A DNA stretch of 7,726 nucleotides, taken from NCBI GenBank assembly GCA_019690055.1, contig JADGGF010000204.1, positions 1 through 7,726 on the forward strand, given 5' to 3'. Below the pieces are notes generated by a model that worked only from the letters and a program-made list of their open reading frames with translations, ran no database searches and was not told the DNA's origin. A program made the translations under genes and the position numbers. The stretch comes from Micromonosporaceae bacterium. GTDB lineage: Bacteria > Actinomycetota > Actinomycetes > Mycobacteriales > Micromonosporaceae. The stretch's first letter is position 1; every line of letters begins with the position of its first letter. Shown here piece by piece: positions 1 through 4,843 of the stretch.

Positions 1-405
1 CGACGGGACCGTGCGCGGCGTGCAGGGCACCCGGCGCGGGGGCCAGGTGTGGCGGGCGACGGCGTCGTTGGTGATCGGTGCGACGCCGACCGGCCCGCCG
101 CGGCCGTCATCGCCGGGCTCGGCGGCGCCCGCCCGCTGTCGGCCGCGCTCGCCGACCACCACCGGCACCGCGACGCCCGACTTCGGCCGATGTTCGACTT
201 CACCGTCGGGCACACCCGATTCCGCCGGCCGAGCCGGCTCACGCGGGCGTTCCTCACGGCGGTCGCCCGTCGGCCGGAGGAGACTCAGCAATTCCTTGGC
301 GCCTTCGCGGGTGTCACCCCGATTGATCGCTATTTATCTATCGCCAACGCTGCCCGGGTACCAACCCGCCGGTTTCCCTCACCGCGTCCGGCCGCCTCGG
401 TCTGA
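1..405 (+). pseudogene. Remnant of an FAD-dependent monooxygenase (PheA/TfdB-like), internally deleted and frameshifted, 5' end outside window
   Basis: Two adjacent frames each carry part of the same family. Positions 2-80 in frame 2 read GTVRGVQGTRRGGQVWRA then TASLVIGA. This resembles the mid-protein strand of aromatic-ring FAD monooxygenases, just before the usual GADG motif. From about 85 the homology moves to frame 1, reading DADRPAAAVIAGLGGARPL and later MFDFTVGHTRF, FLGAFAGVTPIDRY and LSIANAARV, then a stop at 403-405. That is the typical C-terminus of such enzymes. The roughly 150 residues that should lie between, including the GADG and GD(A/S)A FAD-binding motifs, are missing, so the gene is probably inactive. 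The C-terminal part contains a TTA codon at 334-336 in a locally AT-richer stretch. The last 27 bp overlap the end of the merR gene on the other strand. The family call is fairly secure; the exact substrate class is not. An alternative is a sequencing or assembly error, but one error would not remove 150 residues. Confidence 0.6.
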
Positions 406-849
406 GCCTCCGGCCCGGCTCACCGGCGCCGCGTGCTCGCGGACGAGCTGCTCGAAGCTCACCCCCGCGAGGCGGCGGTCGATGATGCCGACCAGCTTCG
501 GGCACTGCGCGACTGGATGGTCGGCGCGGCAGTTGCGCGCCCTGCTGAGGAAGTCGCGGGCGAGGCTGGCCCGCGCGATGAGGTCGTCCAGGCGCCGGAT
601 CTGCAGTGCCAGGTGCTCCCGCCACGCGTCGCTGCTCTCGTCCAGGACGGCGGCGGCCGCGTCGAGCGGGATCCCGAGCTGCTGCATGATCTGGACCAGC
701 ACCAGACGGCGCAGCTGGTCGGTGTCGTACATGCGCTTGCCGCCGCGCCGGGCGACCGCGCGGACCAGCCCGCGCTCCTCGTAGTAGCGCAGCGCCGACG
801 TGTTCAGCCCGAGCCGCCGCGCCGCCTCACCAATGCTGATCAGATCCAC
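379..849 (-). CDS. MerR-family transcriptional regulator with a C-terminal cysteine pair
   Basis: This 156-residue protein has the usual MerR length and layout. The N-terminal winged helix-turn-helix (residues 4-40) opens with LISIGEAARRLGLNTSALRYY and continues into ERGLVRAVARRGGKRMYD, the classic DNA-binding domain. A dimerisation coiled coil follows at about residues 70-105. The C-terminal part carries C107 and C116 around a DHPVAQCPKL segment with H111; this cysteine pair could bind metal or respond to redox, but the effector cannot be assigned. The start is GTG at 849, giving an intact helix-turn-helix; no clear Shine-Dalgarno precedes it, and a CAGAAT -10-like box 6 nt upstream suggests a leaderless message. 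MerR proteins activate promoters with over-long 19-20 bp spacers by untwisting DNA. Exactly such a promoter lies in front of the divergent DUF2306 gene, so that gene is the likely target, with autoregulation through the same gap. The C-terminal tail (about 143-156) is low complexity and overlaps the flavoenzyme remnant. Confidence 0.9.
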   Translation of the reverse strand: MDLISIGEAARRLGLNTSALRYYEERGLVRAVARRGGKRMYDTDQLRRLVLVQIMQQLGIPLDAAAAVLDESSDAWREHLALQIRRLDDLIARASLARDFLSRARNCRADHPVAQCPKLVGIIDRRLAGVSFEQLVREHAAPVSRAGGSDRGGRTR

Positions 850-850
850 C

Positions 851-888
851 CGGCAATTCTGGCCCGAGGCCGAAATTCTGGCCCGACG
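851..888. repeat. 19-bp tandem direct repeat in the merR upstream region
   Basis: Units 851-869 and 870-888 match at 16 of 19 positions and share the exact 13-mer AATTCTGGCCCGA (855-867 and 874-886). On the merR strand the proximal copy contains the CAGAAT box next to the GTG start, and the distal copy covers where the -35 would sit. It may be a duplicated operator half for autoregulation or a simple local duplication. The sequence alone does not decide. Confidence 0.7.
856..861 (-). promoter_or_regulatory. Candidate -10 box for leaderless merR transcript
   Basis: On the - strand CAGAAT (4 of 6 to TATAAT, with the key A2 and T6) lies 6 nt before the merR GTG codon at 849. That spacing would put the transcription start at the start codon, as in leaderless actinobacterial mRNAs. 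No recognisable -35 is present at 16-18 bp. The box lies inside the proximal copy of the direct repeat. Confidence 0.3.
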
Positions 889-912
889 CCCACGGGCGGG
901 GCGTGGCCCGGC

Positions 913-943
913 TTGACTTCAAGTCGGCTTGAACTGCGACCGT
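913..943 (+). promoter_or_regulatory. MerR-type promoter with 19-bp spacer for the DUF2306 gene
   Basis: A -35 TTGACT (913-918) is followed after exactly 19 bp by GACCGT (938-943), which keeps the A2 and T6 of the actinobacterial -10. A 19-bp spacer is too long for normal sigma-70-type recognition and is the hallmark of MerR-activated promoters. The ATG of the downstream gene lies at 952, 8 nt beyond the end of the -10, so the transcript is probably leaderless; there is no Shine-Dalgarno. The -10 is weak, consistent with dependence on an activator. Confidence 0.55.
916..935. promoter_or_regulatory. Candidate MerR operator dyad
   Basis: The inverted repeat ACTTCAAG (916-923) - TCGG - CTTGAACT (928-935) has a perfect core TTCAAG-N4-CTTGAA (918-933). 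It lies within the spacer between the -35 and -10, overlapping the 3' end of the -35. MerR-family dimers bind dyads in that position, and the CTTGA/TCAAG-type half sites resemble those of several MerR-family operators. The neighbouring divergent merR-type gene is the obvious candidate regulator. Confidence 0.55.
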
Positions 944-951
944 TGGGCGCC

Positions 952-1752
952 ATGAGCATACGGAAGAACTCGGCGCCGGTTGTCGGAGCGGAACCTGCGA
1001 GTATTTCCGGCCACGCATCCGGGGCCCGAGGCCCGAGCGAGCGGAGCGAGCACCGAATTTCCTGGCGGCGTGGGCTGGGGTGGTTGTTGGTCGGGGTCAG
1101 CGGGTTCTACGCGCTGTTCGCCCTCGCCATCGCCGGCCAGACCGGGGCGGCGGTGGCCGGATTGACCGAACCGCAACCGGCCCGCGCCGCGCCGCCGCTG
1201 TTCGTGGTCCACGCCGTCACCGGGGCCGTGGCCCTGTTCGCCGCATCCGTGCAGCTCGGCCTGCTCGCCACGCCACCTCGACCGAGCCAGCGTCGGTGGC
1301 ACCGCGGGCTCGGCATCACCTACGTCGTCGCCGCCATCGTGACCAGCGTGCTGAGCCTCCCCGTGATCGCCGCCTTCGACGTCGGCGGCTGGGCCAAGGC
1401 GGCCTTTCTCGGCGAAGCGGCGCTGTGGCTGGCCACCACGGGCATTGCCTACTGGCACATCCGGGCACGCCGGGTCGCCCGCCACCGCGAGTGGATGCTG
1501 CGCAGCTTCGCCTTCGCGGCGTTCTTCATCACGTTCAGCCTCTGGGACCCGCTGCTGGCCCTTGCGGCTCGAGCACAGACGGGCGCCCTCCGACCGGAGA
1601 CGGGGTTCGCCGTCGCGGTACTGCTGGGATGGCTGGTGAACGTCGTCATCGCCGAGGTGTGGCTCCGCTGGTCCCGGCGCCGCTCAGCCGAGCGAACCGA
1701 TGGCGTCGACGACGTGCTCGGCGATGGCCAGGCTGGAGGTCGCCGCCGGTGA
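952..1752 (+). CDS. DUF2306 family six-helix membrane protein
   Basis: This 266-residue protein has a soluble basic N-terminus (residues 1-40) and about six hydrophobic segments: roughly 42-63, 83-105, 119-140, 150-170, 184-205 and 216-238. The middle part matches the DUF2306 layout I know. It has a histidine at the start of the second helix (FVVHAVTGAVALF, H87), then SQRRWHRGLGITYVV (H117), a helix ending GIAYWHIRARRVARHREWM (H169, H178), and FITFSLWDPLL. Biochemical function is unknown for the family. The conserved histidines in helix ends could be cofactor (for example haem) ligands, but that is speculation. The ATG at 952 is chosen because a MerR-type promoter ends 8 nt upstream; the open frame extends further upstream but would run through that promoter. 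Residues 25-34 (ARGPSERSEH) are encoded by a low-complexity repeat and look like an insertion. The last 69 bp overlap the lhgO-like gene on the opposite strand; family homology ends near residue 240. Expression is probably induced by the divergent MerR regulator. Confidence 0.82.
   Translation: MSIRKNSAPVVGAEPASISGHASGARGPSERSEHRISWRRGLGWLLVGVSGFYALFALAIAGQTGAAVAGLTEPQPARAAPPLFVVHAVTGAVALFAASVQLGLLATPPRPSQRRWHRGLGITYVVAAIVTSVLSLPVIAAFDVGGWAKAAFLGEAALWLATTGIAYWHIRARRVARHREWMLRSFAFAAFFITFSLWDPLLALAARAQTGALRPETGFAVAVLLGWLVNVVIAEVWLRWSRRRSAERTDGVDDVLGDGQAGGRRR
1035..1051 (+). repeat. GAGCGAGCGGAGCGAGC low-complexity element inside the DUF2306 gene
   Basis: This 17-bp element is built of GAGCGAG-type units. 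It encodes part of PSERSEH in the soluble N-terminus, before the first membrane helix. I associate similar GAGCGAG-rich strings with dispersed short repeats in some actinomycetes, but only one copy is present here. Confidence 0.4.
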
Positions 1753-2883
1753 CGGGGCGTTGCGCACCGCGGTCACCGGACCGAGGTGGTGGATGCGGAA
1801 GTCGTCGACGAGGCTGCCGTCGCGATCCAGCGCCTGCGCCCGGACGCCGGCGCCGCCCGGCACCACATCGTCCGGCCCGATCGCCGGCACATAACGGCTG
1901 GCCACTCGCATGTAGGCAGTCCTCGATAAAGAGCCATAGACCTCGCGCACGCCGGTCCGCCAGTGCCGGGCGGCCATGCGCCACATGCCGGGCCAGGTGG
2001 CGATGGTGTACAGGTCGCGCAGCGAAATTCTCGACCAGCGATAGCCGTCGCGGGCCAGGGCCAGCACGGCGTTGGGCCCCACGTCGACGTCCCCGGTGAT
2101 CCGACGGGTGAAGTGCACGCCGAGGAACGGGTAGCGCGGGTCGGGCACCGGGTAGATGAGCCCGCGGATCAGGTGGGTCTTCTCCTTGCGGAGAAACATG
2201 TACTCGCCGCGGAACGGCACGATCCGGGGGGCCGGGGCGTCACCGGCCAGCCGCGCCACCCGGTCGGAGTGGGCGCCCGCGCAGATGACCAGGTGGTCCA
2301 CCCGCAGTCGCTCGCCCCCGGCCACGACATCCAACCGGGAGCCGGCGGAGGTGATCCGGGTGACTGGCGACCGGAGCCGTACCTCGCCCCCGGCGGCCAC
2401 GATGTCGTCCGCGTACGCCCGGGCGACGGCGGCGAAGTCGGTGATGGCGGTGTAGGGCGAGTAGAGGGCGGCGAGCCCGGTGGCGTGCGGCTCGATGTCG
2501 CGGATCTCCTCGGGGCCGATCCGTCGCATGCCCCGCACCGCGTTGGTGCCGGCCCGGGCGACCAGCGCGTCCAGCCGGGCCACGTCCTCGGCGGTGACCG
2601 CCACGACCAGCTTGCCGACCTCGTCGTAGGCGATGCCCTTCTCGGCGCAGTACTCCTTGAGCATCGCGGCGCCCCGGACGCACAGGCGGGCCTTGAGGCT
2701 GCCCGGCGTGTAGTAGATACCCGCGTGCACGACGCCCGAGTTGTGCCCGGTCTGGTGCGCGGCGACGCGGTCCTCCTTCTCCAGCACCACAACCCGGATG
2801 CCCGGATAGCGGCGGGTGATCTCCCGGCCGACCGCCAGGCCGACGATGCCGGCTCCGACGATCCCGACGACCTTGTCAGCCAC
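1684..2883 (-). CDS. lhgO: L-2-hydroxyglutarate oxidase-like FAD enzyme (DAO family)
   Basis: This 399-residue protein has the length of LhgO/L2HGDH enzymes, which oxidise L-2-hydroxyglutarate to 2-oxoglutarate using FAD and pass electrons to the respiratory chain or to oxygen. The N-terminus has the dinucleotide-binding motif GAGIVG (residues 10-15) with an acidic E35 at the end of strand 2. Residues 43-58 (HQTGHNSGVVHAGIYY), followed by PGSLKARLC, are the signature of this subfamily. Further matches are GEYMFL (226-231), YPVPDPRYPFLGVHFTR (244-260), GPNAVLAL (269-276) and the C-terminal NAPSPAATSSLAIAEH. The start is GTG at 2883, just before the Rossmann strand. There is no Shine-Dalgarno, but a TAGGTT box 6 nt upstream suggests its own leaderless transcript. 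It follows the thiamine operon on the same strand after a 60-bp gap, so it may also be read through. Leu319 uses TTA, the rare codon read by the bldA-type tRNA. The 3' end overlaps the convergent DUF2306 gene. Another 2-hydroxyacid or amino-acid substrate remains possible. Confidence 0.88.
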   Translation of the reverse strand: MADKVVGIVGAGIVGLAVGREITRRYPGIRVVVLEKEDRVAAHQTGHNSGVVHAGIYYTPGSLKARLCVRGAAMLKEYCAEKGIAYDEVGKLVVAVTAEDVARLDALVARAGTNAVRGMRRIGPEEIRDIEPHATGLAALYSPYTAITDFAAVARAYADDIVAAGGEVRLRSPVTRITSAGSRLDVVAGGERLRVDHLVICAGAHSDRVARLAGDAPAPRIVPFRGEYMFLRKEKTHLIRGLIYPVPDPRYPFLGVHFTRRITGDVDVGPNAVLALARDGYRWSRISLRDLYTIATWPGMWRMAARHWRTGVREVYGSLSRTAYMRVASRYVPAIGPDDVVPGGAGVRAQALDRDGSLVDDFRIHHLGPVTAVRNAPSPAATSSLAIAEHVVDAIGSLG

Positions 2884-2889
2884 ACGACG

Positions 2890-2895
2890 AACCTA
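2890..2895 (-). promoter_or_regulatory. Candidate -10 box for leaderless lhgO transcript
   Basis: On the - strand TAGGTT fits TAnnnT and ends 6 nt before the GTG start at 2883, so transcription would begin at the start codon. The position 17-18 bp further upstream has no good TTGACA-like box. Support is the -10 match, the spacing and the lack of a ribosome binding site. Confidence 0.4.
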
Positions 2896-2943
2896 GCCGC
2901 CCGATTCGCTGTGCGGCCACGTCCCGATGGCCTGGCCGTACGG

Positions 2944-3426
2944 TCACGACGCGCGCAGCTGGATGCCGACCATCGGCAGCGTGGTGCCGTCCGCCGCAAT
3001 GGGGGCGTTGAGGGTGTTCTCGAGAACCGGGGCCAGCCGGGCCCAGGCGCGGGGATGGCGCTCGCGGTAGCGGCGGATAACCGCGGCCGCCTCGTCGGGA
3101 GGCAGCCGCCGGGCCACGGCGGGCACCCGGGTCCGCGTGCCGACCGAGACCCGGACCTGCGGATTGGCTTCGACGTTGCGCAGCCATTGTGCCTTGCCGC
3201 CGAAGCCGGACGCGACGACGTACCGGTTGGGGGAGTGGTCGATGACCTCCAGGACGACAAGACGGCGCCGACCACTGACGCGGCCGACGTGCTCGAGCAT
3301 CAGGAGTCGCTGGCCGAAGATGAAGCCCAGCCGGGCGCGGTACAGCCAGATCGGGGCGCGAACCAGCCAGCGCACCCGCAGCAGGCGCGCGCCGATCCGG
3401 GCGGTGCGGGGTCCGCGCGACGTCAT
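2944..3426 (-). CDS. Deazaflavin (F420H2)-dependent nitroreductase-family protein, Ddn-like
   Basis: This 160-residue split-barrel protein belongs to the Ddn/F420H2-dependent quinone reductase family, whose members use reduced F420 to reduce quinones, nitro compounds and other substrates. Diagnostic segments are LEHVGRVSGRRR (44-55), LVVLEVI (56-62), YVVASGFGGKAQWLRN (69-84) and VEANPQVRVSVG (85-96). The basic, aromatic-rich N-terminal helix (about 10-42) resembles the membrane-associating helix of this family. The physiological substrate is unknown. The ATG at 3426 overlaps the thiD stop as ATGA, so the gene is translationally coupled to thiamine synthesis. That position suggests either a direct link to the pathway or an operon passenger. 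The enzyme implies an F420-making host, as expected for an actinomycete. Confidence 0.88.
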   Translation of the reverse strand: MTSRGPRTARIGARLLRVRWLVRAPIWLYRARLGFIFGQRLLMLEHVGRVSGRRRLVVLEVIDHSPNRYVVASGFGGKAQWLRNVEANPQVRVSVGTRTRVPAVARRLPPDEAAAVIRRYRERHPRAWARLAPVLENTLNAPIAADGTTLPMVGIQLRAS

Positions 3427-4238
3427 GTGGTCGTGGCGGCCCAGCCGAAGTGGTCGAGGGGGCCGTGACCCTTGCCGAGGGACCAGGTGGCCCCGCCGGC
3501 GATCGCGTGGTGGACGAACTCCTTCGCCGCCCGGATGGCGTCGAGAGTGGACAGACCCCTGGCCAGGCCGGCCGCCACGGCCGCCGAGAACGAGCAGCCA
3601 CTGCCGTGGTTGTTGGCCGTCGGCACCCGAGGGGCCCGCAGCTCGGTGGTCTGCCCGTCGGCCACCACGATGTCGACCGCTTCGCCCGGCGTGTCGGAGA
3701 CCTCGTGGCCGCCCTTGACCACGATGACCTTGGGGCCGAGCACGGCGAGCTCCTCGGCGGCGGTGCGCTGCTCGTCGAGCGTCGTGATGGAGCGCCCGAG
3801 CAGCACCTCGGCCTCCCTCAGGTTGGGCGTCACCACGAGCGCGTGCGGCAGCAGCAGCTCCATGTAGGCGCGTTCGGCGTTGAGGTCGAGCAGCCGGTCG
3901 CCCGACGAGGAGACCATCACGGGGTCGACGACGAGGTTGGGCAGCCGGCCCTCCGCGGCCAGGGTCGCCACGGCCTTCAGGATCGGCGCCGTGGCCAGCA
4001 TCCCGGTCTTCACCGCGGCGACCGGCAGGTCGTCAAGCACGGTCGTGATCTGCGCCGTCACGAACTCCGGTGGAGCCGTGTGCACCCCCGCCACGGTGGC
4101 GGTGTTCTGCGCGGTCAGCGCCGTGATGGCACTGGTGCCGAAGACACCCAGCGCGGCGAAGGTCTTCAGGTCGGCCTGGATACCGGCGCCGCCGCCGGAG
4201 TCCGAGCCGGCGATCGTCATGGCCACGGGTGGGTTCAC
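3423..4238 (-). CDS. thiD: Hydroxymethylpyrimidine / HMP-phosphate kinase ThiD
   Basis: This 271-residue ribokinase-fold enzyme phosphorylates HMP and HMP-P to HMP-PP, the pyrimidine donor used by ThiE. Visible motifs are MTIAGSDSGGGAGIQADLKTF (7-27), ALTAQNT (40-46), AVKTGML (75-81) and VVDPVMVSSSGDRLL (103-117). Also present are VTPNLREAEVLLG (136-148), VVKGGH (173-178) and the anion-hole/catalytic loop NNHGSGCSFSAA (209-220) with C215 in place of the usual HGTGC. Length is normal for a single-domain ThiD with no fused ThiE or TenA. The start is GTG at 4238, overlapping the tenI stop as GTGA; a GGAGG lies about 10 nt upstream inside tenI. Initiation at the later ATG (residue 7, 4220) would also leave the fold intact. 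The stop overlaps the start of the Ddn-like gene as ATGA. Confidence 0.95.
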   Translation of the reverse strand: MNPPVAMTIAGSDSGGGAGIQADLKTFAALGVFGTSAITALTAQNTATVAGVHTAPPEFVTAQITTVLDDLPVAAVKTGMLATAPILKAVATLAAEGRLPNLVVDPVMVSSSGDRLLDLNAERAYMELLLPHALVVTPNLREAEVLLGRSITTLDEQRTAAEELAVLGPKVIVVKGGHEVSDTPGEAVDIVVADGQTTELRAPRVPTANNHGSGCSFSAAVAAGLARGLSTLDAIRAAKEFVHHAIAGGATWSLGKGHGPLDHFGWAATTT

Positions 4239-4843
4239 GAGGATGTCACCTCCGACAGGGCCGCGAGGTACGCGGCGACGATGGGTGGATCGCGCAGCAC
4301 GGGTCCCATGACGGCGACGCCGTACGCCCCGGCCTGCAGGCAGGCGGCGACGCGCTCGGGCAGCACCCCGCCCAGCGCGAACACCGGCAGGTTTGGTCGG
4401 CACAGCGCGGCGAGCCCGGCCGGACCGAGCGCGGGACCGTAACCGGGCTTCGAGGCCGTCTCGAAGACCGGAGATACAAATACATAGTCACATTTCTCAG
4501 CAGCGGCGCGGTCGACATCGGCGCCATGGTGGCACGACCGGCCCACGAGCGCCGGGCGGATCTCCGGAAACGGCTCGGTCGAGGAGAGATGCACGGCCGG
4601 CCCGCGCCCGCCGGCCTGAATGACCACGCAGCCGGCCGGCAGCACCGCCCGCAGCGCGGCCGCGAGTTCCGCCTGCTCCCGCGGCGGCAGCTCGCGGGCC
4701 CGCAGTACGAAGCCGCGCGCGCCGTGCTCGGCCGCGGTGGCGGCGATCTCCGGCAACGGTCGCGCCGCGCTGGCCGCGTCGGCCACCACCATGAGCCGGG
4801 GAAGCCGCTGGACCGTCGGGCTCACCTGGACCGTCGGGCTCAC
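4235..4843 (-). CDS. tenI: TenI-like thiazole tautomerase (ThiE paralogue)
   Basis: This 202-residue TIM-barrel protein resembles ThiE but lacks its catalytic set: no QLRxK and no NDR motif are present. It has instead the TenI-type segments AVHLSS (83-88), VGRSCHHGADVDRA (100-113), DYVFVSPVFETASKPGYGPALG (119-140) and FALGGVLPERV (155-165). B. subtilis TenI aromatises the thiazole tautomer released by ThiG, and the position directly after thiG fits that role. Automatic pipelines may call it thiamine phosphate synthase; true ThiE is the first gene of the operon. The GTG at 4843 overlaps the thiG stop as GTGA. An exact 18-bp tandem duplication repeats the first six codons (VSPTVQ twice), giving a second in-frame GTG at 4825, so either could start translation. 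Codons 116-124 (4472-4498) form an AT-rich island, about 30% GC, inside the conserved motif. Confidence 0.85.
   Translation of the reverse strand: MSPTVQVSPTVQRLPRLMVVADAASAARPLPEIAATAAEHGARGFVLRARELPPREQAELAAALRAVLPAGCVVIQAGGRGPAVHLSSTEPFPEIRPALVGRSCHHGADVDRAAAEKCDYVFVSPVFETASKPGYGPALGPAGLAALCRPNLPVFALGGVLPERVAACLQAGAYGVAVMGPVLRDPPIVAAYLAALSEVTSS
4808..4843 (-). repeat. Exact 18-bp tandem duplication at the tenI start
   Basis: Two identical 18-bp units, 4826-4843 and 4808-4825, each read GTGAGCCCGACGGTCCAG on the coding strand and encode VSPTVQ. The first GTGA is the overlap with the thiG stop; the second provides a spare in-frame GTG. Identity is complete, so the duplication looks recent or conserved by conversion. 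Confidence 0.95.

Noticed and set aside
886..904. Inverted repeat ACGCCC/GGGCGT between merR and the DUF2306 gene
   Set aside because: Six-bp GC arms are common by chance at this base composition, and the repeat does not line up with either promoter.
433..951. Upstream extension of the DUF2306 frame to position 433
   Set aside because: It would run antisense through merR and across the MerR-type promoter. The extra 173 residues look like shadow sequence, while the ATG at 952 fits the promoter spacing.
1681..1694. Hairpin CGCTC-AGCC-GAGCG at the lhgO stop codon as a terminator
   Set aside because: The stem is only 5 bp with no T-tract on either side and it lies within coding sequence of the convergent gene; too weak to call.
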